A stretch of 64,000 nt of DNA from Iodobacter arcticus (GTDB lineage: Bacteria; Pseudomonadota; Gammaproteobacteria; Burkholderiales; Chitinibacteraceae). Within the stretch, counting starts at the first letter, position 1, and each line of letters starts with the position of its first letter. Below, in pieces: positions 44,271 to 53,065 of the stretch. A program made the position numbers and the translations under genes. The notes under the pieces were generated by a model, which did not search any database, was not told where the DNA came from, and saw nothing but the letters and a program-made list of their open reading frames with translations. The stretch is from contig NZ_JBHTBQ010000006.1 of assembly GCF_042664895.1 (NCBI RefSeq), forward strand, positions 248,001 to 312,000, in the 5' to 3' direction.

Positions 44271-44993
44271 ATGCCCTGCGAATATCAGAATATTTATTTA
44301 ATTCCACCCGAGCTAGCAGCAAGCCCTGCTCAGAATGTCGCCGAAAACTTGCTAAAACATCAGGTAAGGATCGGTGTGAATACCCATTTCTCTGGCACTC
44401 CTCGTTTAGCGTATACCAGAGTGATTGATAAAGAGTTGCTGGAGGCGGGTTTAGTTGCGCTTGATATCGATGAGACTCAGTTTGCAGGCAGTATTGTGAT
44501 TGGTAGTCAGTGTTATATCGAGTCGGGGAATATCCCTGCTTTTCATAATTTGCCGGTTAAGCTCAGTACGGTGCAAATTAACGATGGCCCGGTTGGGCAG
44601 ATTCGAATTGGCGATCGGGTGGTATTGCAAGGCGTAGCGATTTTGGCTTATCAGCGTGTGGAGGTTGGCAACGATGTTATTTTTGGCCCGATGGTAACGA
44701 TTATGGATAGCAGCGGCCATCCTCTGCTGGGGCGTGGCCAGGCGGGTGAAGCCGCTAGAATTCGCTCTGCCCCTGTGCGAATAGCGAATGGGGCTTGGAT
44801 TGGTGCAGGTGCAACGATTCTAAAAGGCGTCAGTATTGGCGAAGGCGCGGTGATCGGTACACAAGCGGTAGTCAGCGAAGATGTACCGCCTTTTTGCGTA
44901 GTGACCGGCAATCCTGCCAGAATTGTGAAGCAGCTGCAAAGTGATGCGAAAGTGGATGCAAATCTGTCAGAGAAAATGCTGGCCGTATGTTAA
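44271..44993 (+). CDS. Left-handed beta-helix acyltransferase
   Basis: A 240-residue protein with hexapeptide repeats of the LbetaH type (IRIGDRVVLQGVAILAYQ, VEVGNDVIFGPMVTI, VRIANGAWIGAGATILKG, VSIGEGAVIGTQAVVS), closing with the typical VTGNPARIVK. It likely O- or N-acetylates a sugar. It has an unusually long N-terminal section (about 90 residues) before the repeats. The ATG follows directly after the upstream stop, TAA-ATG, so the two are coupled. Confidence 0.85.
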   Translation: MPCEYQNIYLIPPELAASPAQNVAENLLKHQVRIGVNTHFSGTPRLAYTRVIDKELLEAGLVALDIDETQFAGSIVIGSQCYIESGNIPAFHNLPVKLSTVQINDGPVGQIRIGDRVVLQGVAILAYQRVEVGNDVIFGPMVTIMDSSGHPLLGRGQAGEAARIRSAPVRIANGAWIGAGATILKGVSIGEGAVIGTQAVVSEDVPPFCVVTGNPARIVKQLQSDAKVDANLSEKMLAVC

Positions 44994-45036
44994 CTCTGCC
45001 TAGGCTTCTGTTATACAGGGGCCTTTTTTAGGCTCT

Positions 45037-45485
45037 GTCTGCGTTAACAGTTGAAAAATAGTTGAGTAGATACTGATGCTTTTATAAGGGTGTGAAAGTT
45101 GTTTCTCTTGCGTACCACTTTTACAATGAAGCGGCATAGCCACTAAGCAAAAAACAAAAAACCCCTTTTGAGTGCCTGCGGCACATGGATTTTGGAGCGT
45201 TGGCCACCGCGGGGGCCTTCCTTTCTTGAACGGCCAAGAAACGAAGCCAAAGAAGGCCGCCCCGGCCAGCACGAAACCCCTCACTGCGGACAATCGAGGC
45301 GGCGGCTGCGGGACTCACTCGCTGCGCTCGCTCAAACATCCTCGCCGAAACCCCGCCCCGCTTGTTCCTCGCTTCGGCGCGCTTCAAGGTGACCCTAAAG
45401 CCCTGTGCAAAGAGCGCGTTTATTTCATTCACCGCTATTTGCTAATAACAAACCTTGATTTCAGTTTTCAACTGTTAACGCAGAC
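45037..45485. mobile_element. Repeat element copy B with 21-bp terminal inverted repeats
   Basis: A perfect 21-bp arm at 45037-45057 (begins GTCTGCGTTAACAG) is inverted at 45465-45485. Inside, 45164-45407 is the 240-bp repeat core in reverse orientation relative to copies A and C. A 10-bp direct repeat CTTTTTTAGG occurs outside both ends, at 45023-45032 and 45492-45501, and could be a target duplication or chance. No transposase is encoded. No protein gene is supported from 44994 to 45589. Confidence 0.7.
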
Positions 45486-45589
45486 ATAGCTCTTTTTTAG
45501 GGGTAGAGATTGTTTCTTTACGTGGGATCGTACTTTTACCAAGACAAGGCAGATGGCTTTCTTTAGATTTAAAGACAGCCTTTTTGCCG

Positions 45590-47602
45590 ATGATCTGGAA
45601 GCATGTGGATTCGTTTCTATTTTTTAAAAGAATAATTTTTCTGAGCCTGTTTAGCAGCCCGGCCTTGCATGCCGCAGATTTGCCCGATTTACCCGATGCA
45701 CAGGATACATCGCTTGGCAAAATCAATTGGGCTACGGATAAGGCCAGCTTGGGCTTTAAAACCTCGACCGAGCGGCTTAGTGCGACTGTTGGCTTTTCAG
45801 AGGCCAATAAAACAGCGCTAAATTTAGATGGGGGCTTTGCGCTGAGCGATTACTTTGCGTTGGGCGCAAATTTAGAAGTTAGCGAGCGTTTTCAAGAAGC
45901 GCTGCTCTCTGGCGTATTTAGCACGTCGGATCAGTTGCGTTTACGGCTTTCCTTAGGCCAGCAGCAGGCACAAAAGCCGTTTCAGTTGACCAATGGCAGC
46001 GATGAGCAGGAGATGCGGCAGAATAATTATCTGCTGAATTTAAAAAAGAGCTGGGATAAGGGCCATGTTTTATCCGAACTGGGCATGACGGTCTATGCCG
46101 CTGATCCAAGTGTTGAAAGTCAGAATATGGTCAGTAGTGATTTTGATTCACGCATGTCAAACACCAAGCGGCAGGGGGCGGTTTACAATATCAGCCTCGC
46201 TCCTGCTTATTTTTCCAAGCTCGATTTAGGCTTGGGCTATAAGCGTGTGCAAAATGCGGCGGGTGCAGCCTGGGGGGAAAGAGAGCGGCAATCTTTAGTG
46301 CAATACAGCCAGTATTTCACAAATTGTCTGCGCCTTACGGGAGGCTATAACGGAGGCGAATCCATTCATTTATTTAATGTGGGGATTGCCAAAGACGAAT
46401 GGAGTGTAACTGCCACTCGCAGGGTAGAGCAGGACATTGTCCAAGGCAATATTGTGCTGCGCTATGCTATTCCTCTGAATGGAGGTGGTTTTAAAAGCCA
46501 GACCTGCGCTCAGTACCTTGCTGGGGCTGGGGCATTTACACCGGTGTTGAGTGATGCCATTCAGCGGTCTTCCCCGCAATCGGTGCTGGCCTATACCGGC
46601 CTTAGTGGTCCCATCCCATATAAAAGCGTAGCCGCAGGCGGGGTGAGTATTGATATCAGTAATCGTCAGTCTATTTTGCTGCTTTTGCCCGTAAAGGAAA
46701 TTATTGCCCTGCAAAGCAAGGGTAAGGCGGTGATTCGTGAGCGTGGTAATGAGTTATTTGTGCTGGAAGCGGGCACAATCAGGGCAATGTTGACTCGCTT
46801 TAGCAAAGCGGGTGTGTATATTCTGGATGTGCAGCAAAGCGATGGTGCGGTGCTGCAAATTGAAGTGGAGCTGACTAAAGCCACTGCAGAGTTGGGCGGT
46901 GATGCAAAGCTGGCCTCGGTGAAACGATTAAATTTCCCTACGCTTTTAGGCCTGCAAAAGATATCTCCACAGCAATTTACCCGTATGCCTGTGGCCGAGC
47001 TGGAATTGCTCAATGCAGAACAATTACTATCTTTGCCACCTAAGGTGATTGCCGCGATGAGCTCTGCTCAGCTGGCTGCTTTGAAATTATTGCCGGTATT
47101 GAGCCAGTCACAATTAGCCGCTCTGCCCCCCCAATTATTGCTGGCCCTAAGCCCAGAGCAGCTTAGCTCGTTATCGCTTGCCCAGCTTGGTGCTTTAAAT
47201 ACGAATGACATTGTATTCAGCCCAGAGCAGCAGGCTGTCTTGCCTATGCCTGACTTGGTGGCGCTGACGATGACAAGCAAAACCTTGGGTGACGAGCCGT
47301 TTTATATCCCCGTTCCTGCCAGCAATAGCCAGGGTTTAATCAGCTATTACAGTAGCCAGCCTGAGATCGCCACGGTGGGTGAAAAAACCGGCTGGGTGAC
47401 GCTACTAAAAGCCGGTGAAACGGTGATTGAAGCCAAGCAAACCGCTAAAGGAATCTATACGGCGGTGAGTGTAAAAGCGCCGCTGATTATTCAAGCAGGG
47501 CAAGAGATTGGCCCGCTTGAATGTAGGGATGAGCGTCGCGAATTATTTACAAGCATCCCATCATTCGTAGGACGGGTGAAACCCGCGAGCAATATTGAAT
47601 AA
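45590..47602 (+). CDS. Exported protein with beta-rich N-terminus, Leu-rich repeats and Ig-like end
   Basis: A 670-residue protein I cannot assign to a known family. The signal peptide (FLFFKRIIFLSLFSSPALHAAD) is followed by beta-rich sequence with barrel-like strands (residues about 35-300), a middle with IREAG-type beta strands, and a run of degenerate 11-residue repeats such as LSPEQLSSLSLAQL near residues 460-550. Then comes a bacterial Ig-like Big_2-type segment (SSQPEIATVGEKTGWVTL). The last 12 residues and the stop codon come from a dispersed palindromic repeat. The start is uncertain, as a GTG at 45605 has a better GGAA site. Confidence 0.65.
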   Translation: MIWKHVDSFLFFKRIIFLSLFSSPALHAADLPDLPDAQDTSLGKINWATDKASLGFKTSTERLSATVGFSEANKTALNLDGGFALSDYFALGANLEVSERFQEALLSGVFSTSDQLRLRLSLGQQQAQKPFQLTNGSDEQEMRQNNYLLNLKKSWDKGHVLSELGMTVYAADPSVESQNMVSSDFDSRMSNTKRQGAVYNISLAPAYFSKLDLGLGYKRVQNAAGAAWGERERQSLVQYSQYFTNCLRLTGGYNGGESIHLFNVGIAKDEWSVTATRRVEQDIVQGNIVLRYAIPLNGGGFKSQTCAQYLAGAGAFTPVLSDAIQRSSPQSVLAYTGLSGPIPYKSVAAGGVSIDISNRQSILLLLPVKEIIALQSKGKAVIRERGNELFVLEAGTIRAMLTRFSKAGVYILDVQQSDGAVLQIEVELTKATAELGGDAKLASVKRLNFPTLLGLQKISPQQFTRMPVAELELLNAEQLLSLPPKVIAAMSSAQLAALKLLPVLSQSQLAALPPQLLLALSPEQLSSLSLAQLGALNTNDIVFSPEQQAVLPMPDLVALTMTSKTLGDEPFYIPVPASNSQGLISYYSSQPEIATVGEKTGWVTLLKAGETVIEAKQTAKGIYTAVSVKAPLIIQAGQEIGPLECRDERRELFTSIPSFVGRVKPASNIE

Positions 47603-47626
47603 ATACGCGGGTTTCACCCGCCCTAC
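47567..47626. repeat. GTAGGACGGGTGAAACCC palindromic unit over a stop codon
   Basis: A 60-bp unit nearly identical to the one at 29607-29666. The left arm is GTAGGACGGGTGAAACCCGC and the right arm is GCGGGTTTCACCCGCCCTAC. The upstream gene ends inside it, with its TAA at 47600-47602 in the loop. Confidence 0.88.
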
Positions 47627-47705
47627 ATAAAGTGCGGAGCTCCATATTTTTGTAATTCAAGATCTAGCTTATCCATTGTTTTCAGCAGAACCTCTAAGGA
47701 AAAAC

Positions 47706-48416
47706 ATGAAATTACTCTGTATCACCGGCGGATCTGCTGGTTTGGGCGCGGCGCTGGTCAATTTGTATCAAGCCCAAGGCTGGCAGGTGTGTGAGTTCTC
47801 GCGCAGTGGCCAGCTTGCAGGTCATATCAGCATTGATCTGGCGGCAAATAATGCAGCGAATCTGGTTGATGGGCATTTTTCTCAGCTAGCTAGCCAAACT
47901 TGGGAAGAGGTGCTGCTAATCAATAATGCCGGCATGGTCAGCCCGCTGGCCCCGGTTGCCACTTTAAGTGATGAGGCCATTGCTACTAATCTGAATGTGA
48001 ATTTCAATGTGGCTATCCGCATTATTGCAGCGTTTATCCGCCATTTTGGCGATTTGCCTGCGCGTAAAACCGTGTTGCAAGTTTCATCCGGTGCAGCGAT
48101 TCGCGGCTATGGCAGCTGGTCTTTGTATTGTGCGAGCAAAGCAGGCTTGGAACACTTTATTCGGGCGCTGGCGGTAGAGCAAAGCACGATGGCGCATCCG
48201 GTGAGCTGTATTAATTTTGACCCCGGCGTCATGGATACTGCCATGCAAGCCGAAATCCGCTCGCGCACAGCAGCAGAATTCCCCGATGTAGGCCGTTTTA
48301 TTGCCCGCAAGGAGCAGGGCTTATTGCGCCAGCCAGAAGATGTAGCGGCAGCGATTGCAAGGCTGGTGGCTTCTGAGATTCAGGGTGGTGAGCGATATAG
48401 TGTGGAAGAGGTGTAA
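47706..48416 (+). CDS. Short-chain dehydrogenase, sepiapterin/benzil-reductase-like
   Basis: A 236-residue NADP-dependent SDR. The cofactor motif TGGSAGLGAAL starts at residue 8, NNAG is present, and the active site is Ser...YCASK. PGVMDTAMQ and the C-terminal part resemble sepiapterin-reductase-like SDRs that reduce carbonyl compounds. AAGGAAAA lies before the ATG at 47706. It is monocistronic, and repeats surround it on both sides. Confidence 0.87.
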   Translation: MKLLCITGGSAGLGAALVNLYQAQGWQVCEFSRSGQLAGHISIDLAANNAANLVDGHFSQLASQTWEEVLLINNAGMVSPLAPVATLSDEAIATNLNVNFNVAIRIIAAFIRHFGDLPARKTVLQVSSGAAIRGYGSWSLYCASKAGLEHFIRALAVEQSTMAHPVSCINFDPGVMDTAMQAEIRSRTAAEFPDVGRFIARKEQGLLRQPEDVAAAIARLVASEIQGGERYSVEEV

Positions 48417-48426
48417 GGGGGATCGA

Positions 48427-48482
48427 AAACCCAAGTCTTGAACCACGGAGGGCACAGAGAACACGGAGTTTCACGGAGAAAA
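48427..48482. repeat. Inverted copy of the CTCCGTG-type repeat
   Basis: Reverse complement of the repeat at 13582-13636 with only two or three changes over some 54 bases. It precedes copy C of the 240-bp core, whereas its counterpart follows copy A. Confidence 0.85.
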
Positions 48483-48560
48483 ACAAAGCTTGAATTAAGG
48501 TGTTTTATAGGTTTTAAGTATTTCAAAACCCAGTGTTAGGATTCGTATCGCCTAATGGCA

Positions 48561-48792
48561 CGGGGCTTAAATCTCCCTTTGAAACACGCCGGAGTGAGGA
48601 ACAAGCGGGGCGGGGTTTCGGCCAGGGAGCGAGGCAGCGAGCCAATCCCGCCCGCCGCCGACTCGATTGGACCGCAGCAGGGGCCTTCGTGTTTTTGAGT
48701 TTGTGGCTTGGCTTCGTTTCTTGGCCACACAAGAAAGGAAGGTCCAGCGGGACGCCCGCACCGAAATCAACGTGCCGGAGGCACTAAAAAGA
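48561..48792 (+). repeat. Dispersed 240-bp repeat core, copy C
   Basis: It matches 13211-13450 closely, including GGCTTAAATCTCCC, TTGAAACACGCCGGAG and the shared centre GCCGCCGACTCGATTG. It ends with the hairpin GTGCC-GGA-GGCAC and AAAAAG. Unlike copies A and B it has no obvious bracketing inverted repeat. Frames through it are not genes. Confidence 0.85.
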
Positions 48793-48808
48793 TGATTGCT
48801 GGATTACT

Positions 48809-49411
48809 TCAGTTATTCACCGTATAAACCTGCCCAGTCTGTGCGCCTTCTACGCTTTTGCTATAGGCCAGTGCTACTTTGGCGGCGGGTACGGCATCAA
48901 AGCCACGGAAGTAGGGGCCGTAGCTTTCGAGGGCTTCTTGCAATACGGTGGGGCTGATGCTGTTGATGCGCAGGCCGCGCGGTAATTCAATCGCTGCGGC
49001 GCGGACAAAGCCGTCGATGGCGGCGTTTACCATGCTGGCGCTGCTGCCAAAGCGAATCGGATCGCTGCTTAAAATGCCGCTGGTTAAGGTGATGGAGCCG
49101 CCGTCATTTAATGCGCCTTGTGCGGCCAGCGCCAGATTAACTTGTCCCATTAGCTTATCGTTAATGCCAATGGCGTAATGGTCCGCGCTAAATTCGGCCA
49201 GCGGGGCGAAGTGTACATTCCCTGCGGCAGAGATCACCGCGTCCACTTTTCCTACTTCTTTAAACAGCGCGGTGATGCTGGCTGCGTCTTTTAGATCAAC
49301 TCGATATTCGCCGCTGCTTCTGCCCGCGGTAATGATTTCGTGGCGTGCTGCTAGCTCTGCAACAACGGCTTTGCCAATCGTGCCATTGGCACCGATAACA
49401 AGGATTTTCAT
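48809..49411 (-). CDS. Atypical short-chain dehydrogenase
   Basis: A 200-residue SDR. The cofactor motif IGANGTIGKAV is present at residue 6, and VISAAGNVHF stands for the NNAG region. The YxxxK active site is absent: at that place the protein reads SASMVNAAIDGFVRAAAIELP. This matches a shorter SDR group known to lack the Tyr/Lys pair, so it may bind a nucleotide without classic redox chemistry. It is divergent from a LysR gene 133 bp away. Confidence 0.82.
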   Translation of the reverse strand: MKILVIGANGTIGKAVVAELAARHEIITAGRSSGEYRVDLKDAASITALFKEVGKVDAVISAAGNVHFAPLAEFSADHYAIGINDKLMGQVNLALAAQGALNDGGSITLTSGILSSDPIRFGSSASMVNAAIDGFVRAAAIELPRGLRINSISPTVLQEALESYGPYFRGFDAVPAAKVALAYSKSVEGAQTGQVYTVNN

Positions 49412-49544
49412 AGTTTTTCTCTGTGATGATGGGTTTGCTAAGTAGGCTATTGGCCTTTGATTAGCCTTGATTGTGTATAGCCACTAGCATAAACAATCTT
49501 TAATCAATGATAATTAGCTGAATAATCAATCAAGTGTTGCCGCT

Positions 49545-50459
49545 ATGGAAACAATCAGCCAGCAAGTGATTTGGGCCAATACCTTTGCCTGTGTGGCAGA
49601 GCAAGGGAGCTTTACGCGGGCGGCAGAAATTTTGGGCTGTTCTAAATCCTATGCCAGCAAGCAGGTATCGCAACTAGAAAATTTGCTAAAAGTTGCGCTA
49701 TTTTTTCGCAGCACCCGCAAACTCAATCTCACCGAGGCGGGCAAGGTTTATTTGGCGCATTGTTTATCATGGCAAGCGCAGGTTTCGGCCGCCCAGCAGG
49801 CAGTACTCGCTTTGCGTGAAGAAGTGGCAGGCTTATTGCGTATCACCGTGCCAACCAGTTTTGGTGGGGTATTTATGTCGCAGATATTAATGGCGCTAAG
49901 GGAGCAATATCCGCGCTTGGAAGTAGAGCTGGATGTGAGCCGCGAACCGCGAGATTTAGAGGCCGATGGTTATGATCTGGCGGTGCGATCTGGCTATTTG
50001 GGGCATGAGCGGCTGGTGTCGAAGCCCTTAGTGTCGGTGCAGATTTGCCTCGTTGCTTCCCCTGCTTGTATCGCTGGCCTGCCGGAGCTGGTCTCGCCCA
50101 GTGATTTGCTGGCTTGGCCTTGCCTTGCTAACTTTCATTTTCGAGATCCCTGCCACTGGGTTTTTAATCGCGGCAAGGAATTGCACGCAGTAGATATCAA
50201 GGCGGAGCTAAGAATCAGCGATTATGGTTTGCTAAGGAATCTGGCCTTGGATGGTGCGGGGGCGGTGTGTTTGCCTTATTACCTAATTGCCGGGGATTTA
50301 GCCAGCGGTCAGTTGCAGCAGCTTTTGCCCAAATTTAGTCTGCCCGCCCAATCGCTGTATCTGGTTTACCCACAACGTCTGCCTCAACCTGCCAAGCTAC
50401 GGGTGCTGATTGATTTTCTGAGCGATTGGTTTGCAAACAATGAGTTGGCAAAAGCTTGA
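49545..50459 (+). CDS. LysR-family transcriptional regulator
   Basis: A 304-residue regulator with the helix-turn-helix NTFACVAEQGSFTRAAEILGCSKSYASKQVSQLENLL and a C-terminal ligand domain. It belongs to the CrgA-like subgroup. Divergent from the atypical SDR gene, which it probably controls. A CTCTGTG repeat overlaps its downstream end. Confidence 0.9.
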   Translation: METISQQVIWANTFACVAEQGSFTRAAEILGCSKSYASKQVSQLENLLKVALFFRSTRKLNLTEAGKVYLAHCLSWQAQVSAAQQAVLALREEVAGLLRITVPTSFGGVFMSQILMALREQYPRLEVELDVSREPRDLEADGYDLAVRSGYLGHERLVSKPLVSVQICLVASPACIAGLPELVSPSDLLAWPCLANFHFRDPCHWVFNRGKELHAVDIKAELRISDYGLLRNLALDGAGAVCLPYYLIAGDLASGQLQQLLPKFSLPAQSLYLVYPQRLPQPAKLRVLIDFLSDWFANNELAKA

Positions 50460-50535
50460 ACCACAGAGAGCACGATAGGCTTGATCGTTCTTTCTCTGTG
50501 CTCTTCGTGCTCTCATTGAGCTTAGTATCTACAGA
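50460..50535. repeat. CTCTGTG-type repeat
   Basis: Left arm CCACAGAGAGCACGA and right arm TCTCTGTGCTCTTCGTGC, followed by TATCTACAGATC. It is related to the repeats at 34732 and 21893. It begins right after the LysR stop. Confidence 0.7.
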
Positions 50536-50558
50536 TCTTTGGTTTTTACACGGGCGCT

Positions 50559-51524
50559 TTAAAACAGCACCTCATCCAGCCGCTGGCTAAAGTCTTTAGG
50601 CGTAATCACATCGCTACGTAATATCTTAACGGGTAGCACGGTGCGATCCAGCCATTGACCGCGCTCGACTAAAACATGGCAGAGCGTCATTTCTGCGGCG
50701 TCTTCTGCCTGGCTGAGTACACCCATTTTATTGAGTTTTAATGATTGGATTTCCAGCTTGAGATGACTATTGGCATCGGTGAGCGAGGTTTCTAGTAGGG
50801 CGAGCAGGGCATCGGGCTCCAAGGCGCTGCGGCAGGCGTTAAATTCTGTGGATAATTTATCGACTTCCTGCGTGAGCGCGGCATGGCGTGGCTCGGTTGG
50901 TTTGCAATAGCGCCAGCTTATTCTTACTTCATTTAGCTCGGCTTCAAGCTGGCGTTTAAATTGCTCTCTGGCTTCGATATGCCAGGCCGCGTGGCTGGCA
51001 AGTAGCTTGAGCAAGCGGCCAATTAGCTTTTCTTGTAAATCGGCGATGTTACCAGCCACCTGGCTGATTTGCTGCCCACGGCAAACCAGTACCTGCTGGG
51101 CTACATCTTGGCGAATATTATCGCCACAGACTTCCATGCCATAGCGCTGCTGTAACTGGCTTTGCATAACCAGAACAGCATAAGCGTGATCGGCAAGCGG
51201 GTTTAGTGCAAACCAGTTTCTGACTTCCTCGGAGTGGCTGATGGTTTCTTGCACGCTTTCGGCGGTGCCAAAAGCTGCGTGGGCATGGGTTTGCTTGTTC
51301 CAGCTACGGCTTGATAACTCCACTGGCTCTGGCAGCTTTGCCACGATGCGGCCGCTCCAGGAATAGGCAATCGCGTAAGCATTTTGCAGGCGTGTTTGAT
51401 AACGGCTGGCGAGCTTAATACGCGGGTTGGCGCTGTCTGCCAAAGCAGTAAGTAGGGCCGGATCACAGGCGGGGCCTGCTGGTTTGCGGGTAAAAACAGC
51501 GCTGAGCGCATTCCAGAGTTTCAT
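50559..51524 (-). CDS. Uncharacterised protein coupled to an acetyltransferase gene
   Basis: A 321-residue soluble protein I do not recognise. It is mostly helical, with long charged stretches in the second half (AREQFKRQLEAELNEV, ALTQEVDKLSTEFNACRS) compatible with coiled coil. There is no signal peptide or membrane segment. Its ATG overlaps the upstream acetyltransferase stop as ATGA, so the two are translated together. That pairing is the only functional clue. Confidence 0.7.
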   Translation of the reverse strand: MKLWNALSAVFTRKPAGPACDPALLTALADSANPRIKLASRYQTRLQNAYAIAYSWSGRIVAKLPEPVELSSRSWNKQTHAHAAFGTAESVQETISHSEEVRNWFALNPLADHAYAVLVMQSQLQQRYGMEVCGDNIRQDVAQQVLVCRGQQISQVAGNIADLQEKLIGRLLKLLASHAAWHIEAREQFKRQLEAELNEVRISWRYCKPTEPRHAALTQEVDKLSTEFNACRSALEPDALLALLETSLTDANSHLKLEIQSLKLNKMGVLSQAEDAAEMTLCHVLVERGQWLDRTVLPVKILRSDVITPKDFSQRLDEVLF

Positions 51525-52087
51525 GGGCTATCCCGATAAAGTGTTGCAGGGTCTGGCTCTTTTAGTGTGCGGATGATGCGTGCTGGATTGCCGCCTACCA
51601 GAGTGCAGCGTGGCACATCACGCGTCACCACCGCCCCGGCACCTACAACGCTATGGTCGCCAATGCAAACGCCTGGGCAAATAATTGCCCCCGCACCTAT
51701 CCATACATTGCGGCCAATGCGGACAGGTTTGGCGGTAAAGGCGCATTGCTGGCGCTCGGTAGGATCGACTGGGTGGCTCACGCTGATAATCTGCACATGC
51801 GGGCCGATCAGGCTGTGATCACCAATTTTGATCGGCGCACCGCCTAAAATGCTTACACCTAAATTGATCATCACTTTACGCCCAAGTTCAACTTCCCAGC
51901 CACGTGATAAATACAGCGGTGGATAAATCGTCACTTGTTCTGCTTTGGCAAACAGGGCTTGGATGAGTTTGCTGCGTTCATCATGCGTGCTGATGTTAAA
52001 TTGCTTAAGCAGTGCGTGTTCTGCAATAAACGGGGCTGGGTCTATGCTTTCTAAATCACTAAAGTGATAGTAAATCGTTTCAGACAC
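51521..52087 (-). CDS. Sugar O-acetyltransferase, Maa/LacA/NodL type
   Basis: A 188-residue left-handed beta-helix acetyltransferase. It has the Maa N-terminal region (LLKQFN...ERSKLIQALF), then hexapeptide repeats (MINLGVSILGGAPIKIGD, VRIGRNVWIGAGAIICPG), the catalytic His in SVSHPVD and the closing GGNPARIIR. It would acetylate a sugar from acetyl-CoA. The start is a GTG with GGGAG 8 bases upstream. It overlaps the following hypothetical gene by 4 bp. Confidence 0.88.
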   Translation of the reverse strand: MSETIYYHFSDLESIDPAPFIAEHALLKQFNISTHDERSKLIQALFAKAEQVTIYPPLYLSRGWEVELGRKVMINLGVSILGGAPIKIGDHSLIGPHVQIISVSHPVDPTERQQCAFTAKPVRIGRNVWIGAGAIICPGVCIGDHSVVGAGAVVTRDVPRCTLVGGNPARIIRTLKEPDPATLYRDSP

Positions 52088-52183
52088 GATAAATCTCCCG
52101 TCTATTTCGTAGTGCTTATGCGCTGTCTAATAATGTAGGAGGGGTGCAACCCAGCTCATTGCACTCGTTGGCTCATGGTGAGA

Positions 52184-53005
52184 TTAAGCTTCAGCAGTGC
52201 TGATTTTTGCTAAGCCAGCTTGAATCAGGTGATAGGCGATACTGGCCTTGCTGGGTAATTCGGGCAGGTTTTCCAGGCTAAACCACTGCGCATCTTCGAT
52301 CTCTCCTTCTTGGGGTATGATCTCGCCTGAAACATAATCTGCAATAAAAGCGAGCATCAAAGAGTGCGGAAAAGGATGACTTTGGCTACCAAACCAGCTC
52401 AGGTTGGAGACCTTTACCCCTACCTCTTCATAAATTTCGCGAAAAATAGCTTCTTCACAGCTTTCTCCGGCTTCCACAAAGCCAGCCAGTGCACTGTAAA
52501 CACCAGGGCGAAAATGAGGGGAGCGGGCTAAAAGCAGCTGCTGATCTTTTTTGATTAGTACCATAATCGCGGGTGAAATTCTGGGATACGCGCGGTGCAG
52601 GCAGGCTGGGCATTCTCTGGCGGTTTCTCTGCTCATCCGTATTGTGGCCGTGCCACAGCAGCCACAAAAGCGGTGCTGCCTGTCAAAGGTTAGTAATTGC
52701 TGCGCCCGGGCGGCAATCCAATAATGGCTTTCTTCGATTAATCCCCAAGCCGCACGTAGGCCTATGGCTTGCAGCTCAGCAGCATGTGGTGTGTCTTTGT
52801 GCCAAGCCATTAACACGCAGGCTTGTTCTGTTACGCTGCCAATTTGCACTGAAATTTCTGCGCCATCGTGCGGTGGTAAATCACTTGCCACAGGCAACCT
52901 GCCATCGGGATAAACCAAGAGTTGATCGCCGATAAAAGCTAAGCACAGGCTATTGGCGCTGAGTGTTAGGTGTTTGTATTCTGGAATAAACTCAATAGGT
53001 AGCAT
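52184..53005 (-). CDS. nudC: NAD(+) diphosphatase / decapping Nudix enzyme
   Basis: NudC hydrolyses NAD(H) to NMN and AMP and can remove NAD caps from RNA. The 273-residue protein has the zinc ribbon (FCGCCG, then CPACL) and the Nudix box GFVEAGESCEEAIFREIYEEVG. The NudC-specific SQSHPFPHS (usually SQPWPFP-S) follows. It is part of a minus-strand run with the TSUP permease upstream, but the 60-bp gap leaves co-transcription uncertain. Confidence 0.93.
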   Translation of the reverse strand: MLPIEFIPEYKHLTLSANSLCLAFIGDQLLVYPDGRLPVASDLPPHDGAEISVQIGSVTEQACVLMAWHKDTPHAAELQAIGLRAAWGLIEESHYWIAARAQQLLTFDRQHRFCGCCGTATIRMSRETARECPACLHRAYPRISPAIMVLIKKDQQLLLARSPHFRPGVYSALAGFVEAGESCEEAIFREIYEEVGVKVSNLSWFGSQSHPFPHSLMLAFIADYVSGEIIPQEGEIEDAQWFSLENLPELPSKASIAYHLIQAGLAKISTAEA

Positions 53006-53065
53006 GACTCGGTTCTTTATTGTGAGTTAGGCAGGTTTCTGTTTGGTGCGCAATGCTTGCATGCT

